This document shows positions 1-7,515 of a stretch of DNA of 64,000 nt, in pieces (position 1 is the stretch's first letter; each line of letters opens with the position of its first letter). The DNA is from CAYSLU01 sp964431965. Its GTDB lineage: Bacteria; Verrucomicrobiota; Kiritimatiellia; CAIKKV01; CAYSLU01. A program made the translations under genes and the position numbers. The stretch covers positions 1 to 64,000 of the forward strand of contig CAYSLU010000004.1 of assembly GCA_964431965.1 (NCBI GenBank), written 5' to 3'. The notes beneath the pieces are model-generated. The model did no database searches and was not told the DNA's origin. It saw only the letters and a list, made by a program, of their open reading frames with translations.

Positions 1-1211
1 TTCAGCAGCTGGAGCCCGTCGAAGGGCTTGTACGCGAAGTACGACTTCCCGGGGATCAGCACCTCCCAGCAGCCGTCGTTGGTGAAATTGCGCGCGTCCT
101 CTGCGGGGAATCCGGCCTGGACGAGGGCCCGGATGACCAGCTCCTCGTTGTAGATGGTGACGATCCCGCCGCCTAGGCGCTGGACCTCCGCGATGCGCCG
201 CCACAGCCGGTCGGGCGTGCTGTCGCTGACGCGCACGGCCACCGGGAAGTCGCTGATGTGGAGCTCCTCGACGATGTCCAGGACCAGGTACGTGATCGCA
301 TTGGTGACGTCGCGCCCCTGCTCGTCGACGCCGGAGAGAATGATGTTCTGGTAGAACTGGGCGTCGCCGGTCGAACCCGGTGCGGCTCCAGTCGCTCTCG
401 TCCATTCCGTGCCTTTGATCCAGAAATGCGCCAGGATGTCACGGGCCTCATCCACGGTTGTCCGTCCTTCGCGCAGGTCCTGCTCCAGATACGGGCCGAG
501 CATCTTGTCGATCCGGCCAATTCCGCTCCAGTTGCCGCACAGGCGCTGGACTTCCCAGAACTCCCACAGGGCCTGAACGGCCTCGTGGAACGACCGCGGG
601 GCGTGCTCGGGAACGCGCTGCAGAATGGGGAGCAGGGCCCGGTAGCGTTCACGGGCCAGTCCTTCGGATCCTTCGAGCCGCGCCTGCAAGGCGCGGACAT
701 GGCGCTGGTGCCATACGCGCGCCGCCTCGACCATGCCCAGCATGGCGCGCAGGTACTGCTGCCCGTAGTCATCCAGGCCGCCCTCCTTCAGGCGCTGCTC
801 GATCTCGGCCCGGATGCCGGCGTACCCGATGCGCAGCGCCTTCTCGAACCCGATGGTCACGTGCGAGACGGACCGGATCGAGAACGCGTCGGTGCTGCCG
901 GGCGTCAGATGCCGGGGCGCTTCCACGAAGGGCGCCGTCCCGACGAGATGCTCGAGCGGCTCGATCCGGATGGGCGCTTCCTCGGCGATTCGCCGCACGG
1001 CGCGGCAGTAGAGATCGAGCAGGGGCTTCTCCTCGCTCTCCTCCTTCAAGCCGAAGGGCGCGGGCTTCATCGCCTGGGCGAACTCGCCGCTGAGGTAGCG
1101 GGCGGCCAGCGCCCGCGTCTCAGGCGGCAGCCGCCGCTCCCGGTCGTATGAGGGAGCGATTCCGAAGTCGTTCTCAAGAAGGGCTTCGGGCTTGATCATG
1201 CTCATCACCAT
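1..1211 (-). CDS. Glycyl radical enzyme, pyruvate formate-lyase-like, 3' truncated by window edge
   Basis: The first 403 residues are visible; the C-terminal half with the glycyl-radical loop lies beyond the left edge. The reading frame stays open throughout. It contains a PFL-domain segment (a GNWSGIGRIDKMLGPYL-type stretch) and a cysteine in an NDGCWEV context at about residue 381, where the family carries its thiyl-radical Cys in a GC-x-E motif. Members cleave C-C, C-O, C-N or C-S bonds anaerobically and need a radical SAM activase, which is not in the window. The usual residue after Cys in dehydratases and CutC-type enzymes is Val; here it is Trp, so the substrate cannot be assigned. Three in-frame ATGs (1211, 1205, 1199) follow a weak ribosome site. 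It is the last visible gene of the minus-strand glycan block, 18 bp after a propeller glycosidase gene. The family call is firm; the reaction is unknown. Confidence 0.85.
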   Translation of the reverse strand, partial: MVMSMIKPEALLENDFGIAPSYDRERRLPPETRALAARYLSGEFAQAMKPAPFGLKEESEEKPLLDLYCRAVRRIAEEAPIRIEPLEHLVGTAPFVEAPRHLTPGSTDAFSIRSVSHVTIGFEKALRIGYAGIRAEIEQRLKEGGLDDYGQQYLRAMLGMVEAARVWHQRHVRALQARLEGSEGLARERYRALLPILQRVPEHAPRSFHEAVQALWEFWEVQRLCGNWSGIGRIDKMLGPYLEQDLREGRTTVDEARDILAHFWIKGTEWTRATGAAPGSTGDAQFYQNIILSGVDEQGRDVTNAITYLVLDIVEELHISDFPVAVRVSDSTPDRLWRRIAEVQRLGGGIVTIYNEELVIRALVQAGFPAEDARNFTNDGCWEVLIPGKSYFAYKPFDGLQLL

Positions 1212-1229
1212 AGCATCTTACATGGGGGA

Positions 1230-2120
1230 TCAGGGGCAGTTCCAGTCGACCAGGTTCTCGCTCCACGCCAGGCCGAGCACGCCGGAGTGAAGGACGTGCT
1301 CGTCGTCGTCGGAGTGGAAGACCATCAGCCAGACGCCGAGATCGGCACGCACATCGATCACCATGGCCGCGTTCGGCACGCCCCGCCCGAGCATCCACGG
1401 TCGCTTCGGGAAGTCGAGATACCGGCTGTCATGCCAGGCGATCAGATCCGTGGATCGGGCCACGCCGATGCCGCGCTGCTTCCGATTGGGCGAGAAGAAG
1501 AGCACAAACTCGTCGCCATCGCGCACGACGCACGGGTTCTCCATGGAGGAGCCGTCGGGCGTGTCGGCGGGGGCAAAGGCCGGCCGATCCACGCAGGCCT
1601 CCGTCCAGTGGACGAGATCGTCGGATGCGAGCAGGCCCAGCCCGCCGCCTTTGTAGAAGCACCAGTACCGGCCGGCGTGCCCGACGATGAACGGGTCGAT
1701 CTGCCGCTTCGTCGGCCGCCAGCGGACGTTGGCTCCGCCCGGGTTGATCGACACCGGCGGCTTCCATGTCATCAGGTCGGCGCTGCGGGCGGTCCAGAGG
1801 CGCGCGTCATCGCCGGCAAACTTCTCCCCCGGCGGGATCCGATAGTCCTGCATGCACAGCACCCACTCCCCCTGCGCGCGGATCACGTTCCCGACGCTCC
1901 AGAAGACGGGGGGATCCGCGACCACGTCGGGGCATCGCTCCCACGTGCGCAGATCCCGGCTTTGCACGTGCTCGATGTGCGAGACGATCGTCCCGTTCCC
2001 CTGAAAGGAGGCGGTGTAGAAGCAATGAAGGACGCCGTCATGCCACAGGATGGCGGCATCCCGCACGCCGACGCCGCGCGGGACGAGAATGGGATTTCGG
2101 ATGGCGCTGAGCATGTTCAT
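1230..2120 (-). CDS. Five-bladed beta-propeller glycosidase-like protein (GH43/GH32/GH68 clan type)
   Basis: A 296-residue protein with no signal peptide, so probably cytoplasmic. It opens with NPILVPRG and later has repeated DL..W (LRTWERC, LMTWKPP, LVHWTEA, LIAWHDS, LVDWNCP) and MENPCVVRDGDEFVLFFS blade motifs, the pattern of five-bladed propeller glycosidases acting on arabinan, xylan, fructan or mannan. The conserved D-R-D motif cannot be placed with certainty by eye. Its ATG overlaps the stop of the upstream related gene by 4 bp (ATGA), implying translational coupling. With its neighbour it forms a tandem pair of distant relatives. The specificity is unknown. Confidence 0.75.
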   Translation of the reverse strand: MNMLSAIRNPILVPRGVGVRDAAILWHDGVLHCFYTASFQGNGTIVSHIEHVQSRDLRTWERCPDVVADPPVFWSVGNVIRAQGEWVLCMQDYRIPPGEKFAGDDARLWTARSADLMTWKPPVSINPGGANVRWRPTKRQIDPFIVGHAGRYWCFYKGGGLGLLASDDLVHWTEACVDRPAFAPADTPDGSSMENPCVVRDGDEFVLFFSPNRKQRGIGVARSTDLIAWHDSRYLDFPKRPWMLGRGVPNAAMVIDVRADLGVWLMVFHSDDDEHVLHSGVLGLAWSENLVDWNCP

Positions 2121-2989
2121 CGTTCCTCATTTTCTTGCAGTTCACCGATCGCGATCCCGTGCTCCCCGGCCACGGAGTACAGCAGGTACGTCCTCCCCTC
2201 CTCCTCGAACACGCAGGGATCGCGGAGCTGCCGGGCCCGCTGATGGATCGCGCCCCTCGCCGAAGGCTCCAGGGGACAGTCGGCGCCCTCGTACGCAGTC
2301 TCCGGGCTCAGCAGCGTGGCTGCGGGTCCGGCCTTCCACGCGTGCCAGTCGGCCTTCAGCTCAATCGTCGCCCACAGGATGCGCTCGGGGCAATCCTTCG
2401 CGTTCGAGAAGAAGACGGTCAGCGTGTTTCCGCTGACGCGTACGGCCGCGTGCCGCATGTCCGGGGTGAAGAGGCGGGGGCCTTCCTCAAAGCCGGCGAC
2501 GCCGCTGACAGATCGTCGGAATGCCCCCGGCATCTCCAGCGTGTACCAGAAACCGTTCCAGCGGAAGGCGCGCCAGTAGGACGACCCGAGCACGTCCGGC
2601 CGGGCGGCGAAGGACAGGCCGTCGGGGGAGATCGCCAGGCGGGTGACCTGACGCGGGTCGCCGGCGGAGTGTCCGTGGTAGTACATGCGAATCTCGCGCC
2701 GGTCGTCCAGCACGTGCACGTCGGGAGAGGCGATGTGCGAGCGCGCGTGCGAGTCCGCCAGTTCCAGCACGCCGGGCCGATGCACGCGCCAGGGGCCCTC
2801 GAGCCGGTCGGCATACGCCATCCGGATGTAGGCCCCCTGATGGTGGGCGAAGTACAGGTAGTACCGGCCCAGCGGATTCCCCACCCACTCCGGGACCCGG
2901 ATCAGCGACGGGCCGTTGACGTTCGAGCCCATCCGGTCATCCATGTCCGGACCGATGATGGGATTCGTCTCCAGTCTCCGAATCTTCAT
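2117..2989 (-). CDS. Five-bladed beta-propeller glycosidase-like protein, GH43-like
   Basis: A 290-residue protein beginning MKIRRLETNPIIGPDMDDR, a typical start for GH43/GH130-like propellers, followed by blades such as YYLYFAHHQGAYIRMAY and RDPCVFEEEGRTYLLYS. There is no signal peptide. The ATG at 2989 overlaps the stop of the pyruvyl transferase-like gene by 4 bp, and its own stop overlaps the next start by 4 bp. That coupling is why this start is preferred over a longer upstream frame. Likely intracellular hydrolysis or phosphorolysis of oligosaccharides. The propeller class is fairly sure; the substrate is not known. Confidence 0.75.
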   Translation of the reverse strand: MKIRRLETNPIIGPDMDDRMGSNVNGPSLIRVPEWVGNPLGRYYLYFAHHQGAYIRMAYADRLEGPWRVHRPGVLELADSHARSHIASPDVHVLDDRREIRMYYHGHSAGDPRQVTRLAISPDGLSFAARPDVLGSSYWRAFRWNGFWYTLEMPGAFRRSVSGVAGFEEGPRLFTPDMRHAAVRVSGNTLTVFFSNAKDCPERILWATIELKADWHAWKAGPAATLLSPETAYEGADCPLEPSARGAIHQRARQLRDPCVFEEEGRTYLLYSVAGEHGIAIGELQENEER

Positions 2990-4170
2990 CTCAGCACGTC
3001 CGCCAAGGCCCGGGTCAGTGTGTCCGCGTGGAAGCTGGCGATGCGGGCGATCCCGCGGGCGAGGTACTCCTTCGCTCCCCGGGGGTCGCCGTGTATCGCG
3101 AGCAGGCGATCGGCGATGGCCCGACCATCCACATCCTCGATCGACAGGCGCCACTCCCCCATTCCGAAATCATCGTACATGTGGGCCTTCTGGGCGTCCT
3201 GGGGCTGGCCCACGTAGAGCGCTGGAGTCCCGTTGGCGTACGCGATCAGCGGCGAGTGGCAGTCGAGGCTCAGGACCGCGGACGCCCGCGCGTAGATCGA
3301 GGCCGCCTCGTCGGTGAGCCACCAGTGGTCGCGAATGACGATGTGAGGGCGCACATCGTCGGGCAGCGGCGCGTAGACATGAGGGCCCAGCAGCGACAGC
3401 GCATCGGCCATCTCCGGGCAAAGCAGCACCGTCACCCCCGTCTGGCGCACCCAGATCGTGATCGCGTCCCGCAGCTTGGCCAGATCCGCCTCGCGGTGAC
3501 GATGGTTCCAGTCCTCCACTTCGCGGATGTGCGACTGCTCCCAGTTCACGCCCTTCTTGGACCAGTGGTACGGCGTCAGCCGGTTGCGGGGGATGGCGCA
3601 GATGAACTTGCCTTCCTCAAGACCGGCCCGCCGCATCCAGTCGAGCGCCCGGGCGTCCTCTCGCACATCGACGGCGACGCACGAGTCCGGGGCGAAGCCC
3701 GTCACGGGGCATCGGACTCCTGCGTCCCGCAGAACCTGCAGCGAAAGGGTCTCGCGGGTGAAGACGAACGCGGCGTTGTCGAGCAGATCCTTGAGCTCGT
3801 CGTTCACGGCGCTGACCGTGACGCCATAGACGCCGTATGGCTTGCCGGTGACGCGGCGCCAGTCCGTGACCGCTTGCCGCGCCACCACGCTCGGGCCCGA
3901 GCCGTGGATCAGGAGGTCGGCGCGCTCGAAGGCTGACGCGAGTGTGTCGTTCATTGCGCCGTCTGCCCCCACCGTGCCGCCGACAATCTCGATGCGCGGA
4001 AATCGCCTCATCATCATGGCGCTGACGTCGGGGCTGTCCGCGTGGGGCCAGAAGATGAGATGCGCGTCGGGAGCGTGGCGTTCGAGCAGGGCGAACAGGC
4101 CGGGCGAATGGCCGATGTCGCCGATGTTGACGTCCTGCCAGCCTGATTTGACGAGAATGGTCTTCTTCAT
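2986..4170 (-). CDS. Polysaccharide pyruvyl transferase family protein
   Basis: 394 residues. The N-terminus has the VNIGD motif of the polysaccharide pyruvyl transferase (PS_pyruv_trans) fold, followed by HGSGPSVV and, near the C-terminus, SLDCHSPLIAYANGTPALYV, matching the nucleotide-sugar-type Rossmann half of this superfamily. Classical members add ketal pyruvate to surface glycans; relatives in degradative loci are uncharacterised. Its place inside a degradation operon is odd for a biosynthetic enzyme. It could modify the cell's own glycan or act on an oligosaccharide intermediate. The stop overlaps the start of the next gene by 4 bp. A gap of 118 bp separates it from the sulfatase gene. 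Confidence 0.75.
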   Translation of the reverse strand: MKKTILVKSGWQDVNIGDIGHSPGLFALLERHAPDAHLIFWPHADSPDVSAMMMRRFPRIEIVGGTVGADGAMNDTLASAFERADLLIHGSGPSVVARQAVTDWRRVTGKPYGVYGVTVSAVNDELKDLLDNAAFVFTRETLSLQVLRDAGVRCPVTGFAPDSCVAVDVREDARALDWMRRAGLEEGKFICAIPRNRLTPYHWSKKGVNWEQSHIREVEDWNHRHREADLAKLRDAITIWVRQTGVTVLLCPEMADALSLLGPHVYAPLPDDVRPHIVIRDHWWLTDEAASIYARASAVLSLDCHSPLIAYANGTPALYVGQPQDAQKAHMYDDFGMGEWRLSIEDVDGRAIADRLLAIHGDPRGAKEYLARGIARIASFHADTLTRALADVLR

Positions 4171-4288
4171 GATTCGCTCGATCGCCTTACGGGCGCGGGT
4201 GTCCCGCCACGGGCCTGCGGGTCCTGCCCGTTCGACCTCCGATTTTGGCCGCGTTGTCGTTCAAGGAGCCTGGCCACGGGCCGATCCC
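4171..4288 (-). other. Gap with two short GC-rich hairpins between sulfatase and pyruvyl transferase-like genes
   Basis: The largest gap inside an otherwise tightly packed block. GCGGG (4195-4199) pairs with CCCGC (4203-4207), and CGGGC (4210-4214) pairs with GCCCG (4226-4230). No T-run follows, so this is not a classical intrinsic terminator. It may be an attenuating or RNA-processing element, or a decayed REP-like repeat. Confidence 0.35.
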
Positions 4289-5803
4289 CTATGCTTCCAA
4301 GGATGTGAACACGTCCGGCGTGTCGGTGCGCCCCAGTCCGCGCCGGCTCGCGGGGTCGTATGCCGGATTCAGAGCGGGAACCAATGCGCCGGTCGCGGCC
4401 AGATACTCGTCGATCAGCGCATCGAGCTCGCGCACCTTCCCGGGGTGACGGCCGGCCAGGTTCGTCGCCTCGCCCTCGTCGTCGGCCAGGTTGTACAGCT
4501 CGTGGGTGTTCGGGAAGTGCTCGTTGGTATCCCAGCGGCGGATGAGCTTCCAGTCGCCTCGACGCAGCGTCGTGCCCGCGACGTGATGCGCCGAGCCCGC
4601 GACGACTTTCCCGTCCTTGTCCTTCACGCACGCGGCACCCTGCGGGTAGTGGCAGACGTACGTGTCGCGCGCACCCGGGCCGCCTGAGCCCTTGAGCAGA
4701 GGAGCGAAGCTCGTGCTGTCCGGCGACTGCCGGGGCTGCTGATCCAGCCCGCCCATCGCCAGAATGGTCGCGTAGAGATCGGTGCTCGTGACGATCTCGC
4801 TCCGGACGGAGCCGGCCGTCACGACGCCGGGCCACCGCACGATGAGGGGGACGCGGATCCCGCCTTCGTAAAGCGAGCCCTTCATGCCGCGCAGCGGCGC
4901 GGCGCTGCTCACGGGGACGCCCTTCACCTTGCCCTTGCTGGGCCCGTTGTCGGACATGAAGATCACGATCGTGCTGTCCTCAAGCCCCTTCGCCCGCAGG
5001 CCCTCGAGGACGACGCCAACCGAGTCGTCCATGCTCTGCACCATCGCGCCCATGGTGGGGCAGTTCTGGATGCCGTTCGGATCGGCCTTCCCTTCGTAGC
5101 GGGCGATGTACTCGGGCTTCGCCTGGAACGGGCTATGGACGGCGTAGGTCCAGAGCGCCATGAAGAAGGGCCTGCTGTCTCCGGCGGCGTCCATGGCGTC
5201 CACGGCCTCCCGCGCCAGCCGGTCGGTAAGGTACTCGCCGGCGGGGCCATCGGTCAGCCGGTCATTCCCGTACGGCGGGAAGTAGCTGCGCGGTCCGCCC
5301 CAGGACTGGCCGGCGATGTTCACCTCGTAACCGTGGTTCTCCGGGAAATAGGGGAGCTGGCCCAGGTGCCACTTACCCACGTGGACGGTCCGGTACCCGC
5401 CGTCCCTCAGCGCCTTGGGCAGGGTGTACTCGGTCGTGGGCAGGAAGGTCTGCGGCAGCGGCAGAACCACCCGTTCCCACGGCTCGCCCGCGCCCGCGAT
5501 CGACGCGACGCGCGGCGGCTCGTGGCAGTGGGGGCAGGTGATGTTCAGGCGGTCCGGGTTCTTGCCCGTGAGGATGCTGGCGCGGGTCGGAGAGCACAGC
5601 GGATTGGCGGAGTAGGCGTTGGTGAACCGCATGCCCTGGCGCGCCAGGCCGTCGATGCAGGGCGTCTCGAAGTAGCCGCTCCCGTAAACGCCGGTGTCCT
5701 TCCAGCCGAGATCATCGGCGAGAAAGAGCAGAATGTTGGGTCTCTTCAAGGACATGGACTGCCGCTTTCCTGTTCCGGACACGCTCACCTCCTGATCGCT
5801 CAC
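4289..5803 (-). CDS. Sulfatase, S1 type (formylglycine-dependent)
   Basis: Arylsulfatase-family enzyme releasing sulfate from a glycan or aromatic ester. It has the N-terminal metal motif RPNILLFLADDLG, the C-S-P-T-R sulfatase signature (Cys about 54 from the ATG at 5755, the residue converted to formylglycine) followed by ASILTGK, and the downstream metal motif FMSDNGPSKG. Length near 490-500 residues is normal for S1 sulfatases. No signal peptide is evident, unlike many secreted sulfatases, which suggests cytoplasmic desulfation of imported sugars. Two starts are possible: GTG at 5803, which overlaps the GH2 stop by 4 bp, and ATG at 5755, right before the conserved domain with an AGGA upstream. 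No maturase (anSME or FGE) gene is in the window. Confidence 0.92.
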   Translation of the reverse strand: MSDQEVSVSGTGKRQSMSLKRPNILLFLADDLGWKDTGVYGSGYFETPCIDGLARQGMRFTNAYSANPLCSPTRASILTGKNPDRLNITCPHCHEPPRVASIAGAGEPWERVVLPLPQTFLPTTEYTLPKALRDGGYRTVHVGKWHLGQLPYFPENHGYEVNIAGQSWGGPRSYFPPYGNDRLTDGPAGEYLTDRLAREAVDAMDAAGDSRPFFMALWTYAVHSPFQAKPEYIARYEGKADPNGIQNCPTMGAMVQSMDDSVGVVLEGLRAKGLEDSTIVIFMSDNGPSKGKVKGVPVSSAAPLRGMKGSLYEGGIRVPLIVRWPGVVTAGSVRSEIVTSTDLYATILAMGGLDQQPRQSPDSTSFAPLLKGSGGPGARDTYVCHYPQGAACVKDKDGKVVAGSAHHVAGTTLRRGDWKLIRRWDTNEHFPNTHELYNLADDEGEATNLAGRHPGKVRELDALIDEYLAATGALVPALNPAYDPASRRGLGRTDTPDVFTSLEA

Positions 5804-7515
5804 GCCCGTCGCGCCGCCAGGGCCGCCGCCTTCGCGGCGAAATGGCGCGCGATGGTCTGCACGACCAGCTTCGGGCGCCGGTAGTCGTCGACGGCCCCCT
5901 TGTCGTTAATCGACCGGGGCCGCACCATGGCCTTCTCCTCGTCGACGCGCACATCGCAGAACTGCCAGATGAAGGCGCCGGCCACGCGGGGATGGCTGAG
6001 GATGACACTGAGCTGCGAGGACAGGATATCGCACTGCCGCTCCTCGCTCCACTTCGCGCGGCGCACGGGGTCGTGATAGCCGGGGATCGCGCCCGCCCCG
6101 AATTCGCTGATGATGAGCGGCTTGCCCTTCATCCCCTCCTTCTCGCGCTTGCCGATGAGCTCGTCCAGCGTCTCCAGCACCGGGCGGTCGTGGTACCACT
6201 GGGGGTAGATGTTCCACCCGGCAATGTCGATCATGCCCTGGCACAGGTCGCGCTCGTAGCGGCAGGAGGCGAACGTCAGGGGGCGCGAGGAGTCCAGCGC
6301 GCGCAGCTGCTGGAACTGCTCCCGGTAGAGGGCCGCGCCGTCCTCCGTCTCCGAGGCGCACTCGTTGAGGATACCCCAGACAAAGATGCAGGGATGGTTG
6401 AAGTGGTCGCGGACCATTTCCTCGTTGCACGCGGCGCACTGGTCACGGAAGCGGGGGTGCTTCATCCGCTCCAGGCTGAGCCCGCGGGCGTGGTTCTCCT
6501 CCCAGACGAGGAAGCCCTGCTCGTCGCACAGATCGAGAAAGCGCGGGTCGTTGGGATAGTGGCTCGTGCGGACGGCGTTGGCGTTCATCGCCCGCATGGC
6601 CGCCAGGTCAGCCCGCATCACATGAAGCGGGATCGCGCACCCGTAGAGCGCGTGATCCTCGTGGCGGTTAAAACCCATCGGGAACACCGGAACCCCGTTG
6701 ACCAGAATGCGCTCGCCGTCCACCGAGACGGTCCGGAAGCCGATCCGCTCGACCAGGTCATCCACCGTGCGTCCGTCCTCAAGCAGGAGGGTTTCCAGGA
6801 GGTAGAGGGCTGGATGGCCCGGGCTCCACGCATCGACCCGGTCGCAGAGCATGTCCCAGGAGTGGCGGCTGGGGCCCGGCGGCGCCGTGATGGCGAGGTC
6901 GTGCCGGACTCCGGCCACGGTCGCACGCAGGAGGAAGCCGCGGGGGCGATCGGCGAAGTTGACGATTTCGGCCTGGCACTGCAGCCGCCAGCCCGCTCCC
7001 TCCGGCGCGCTCTGCGCATGGACGCACCGGATCAGGACCTCGTCCGACAGCACGTGCATCTCCACGGGGCGGCTGATGCCTCCGTAGTTGTAGTAGTCAT
7101 TGGGGAAGTGCAGCGCGGAGAGGTCGCCGTGCTCGTTCGAGATGTGCACGCACAGCTCGTGCCGGCCGGGCCCGACCGGGCCGGCATCCGCCACGAAGGC
7201 CGTGTATGCGTTGTGGTGCCCGCCGACCTCGCGGCCGTCCACGAACACGCGCGCCGTATGGCTGACGCCCTGGAACTCGAGCAGCAGGCGTCCGGCCGTG
7301 GAGACGTCGATCTCGCGCCGCGCCACGGCCTGCCCGCGATAGGTCTTCCGAGCGTCCAGCATCTCCCAGACGCACGGCACCTCCATCCGCTCGCTGTGCC
7401 CGTCGCGCCAGGCGGACGGATCGATGGCTGTTCCCGCTTTCGGGAAGTAGTGGTCCCACGTGCCATCGAGGCTGACGGTGGCGCGAACGCGGTGACGGTC
7501 AAAGAGCCTGGACAC
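5800..7515 (-). CDS. Glycoside hydrolase family 2 (beta-glucuronidase/galactosidase-like)
   Basis: 571 residues with the three-domain GH2 layout: sugar-binding jelly roll (GTWDHYF start, GVSHTARVFVDG), immunoglobulin-like domain, and TIM barrel. Catalytic residues are visible: acid/base Glu about 385 in WGILNECAS and nucleophile Glu about 471 in ISEFGAG. GFNRHEDH is the conserved start of the barrel. The domain arrangement is closest to beta-glucuronidases, but specificity cannot be read directly. There is no signal peptide. The start is GTG with a GGAGA ribosome site, overlapping the lyase gene by 17 bp. With the sulfatase and GH28 neighbours it suggests a sulfated uronate-containing glycan. 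Confidence 0.92.
   Translation of the reverse strand: MSRLFDRHRVRATVSLDGTWDHYFPKAGTAIDPSAWRDGHSERMEVPCVWEMLDARKTYRGQAVARREIDVSTAGRLLLEFQGVSHTARVFVDGREVGGHHNAYTAFVADAGPVGPGRHELCVHISNEHGDLSALHFPNDYYNYGGISRPVEMHVLSDEVLIRCVHAQSAPEGAGWRLQCQAEIVNFADRPRGFLLRATVAGVRHDLAITAPPGPSRHSWDMLCDRVDAWSPGHPALYLLETLLLEDGRTVDDLVERIGFRTVSVDGERILVNGVPVFPMGFNRHEDHALYGCAIPLHVMRADLAAMRAMNANAVRTSHYPNDPRFLDLCDEQGFLVWEENHARGLSLERMKHPRFRDQCAACNEEMVRDHFNHPCIFVWGILNECASETEDGAALYREQFQQLRALDSSRPLTFASCRYERDLCQGMIDIAGWNIYPQWYHDRPVLETLDELIGKREKEGMKGKPLIISEFGAGAIPGYHDPVRRAKWSEERQCDILSSQLSVILSHPRVAGAFIWQFCDVRVDEEKAMVRPRSINDKGAVDDYRRPKLVVQTIARHFAAKAAALAARRA

Noticed and set aside
1..1211. Microcompartment-type propanediol dehydratase locus
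   Set aside because: No shell proteins, aldehyde dehydrogenase or activase in view, and the Cys context differs from the GCVE form.
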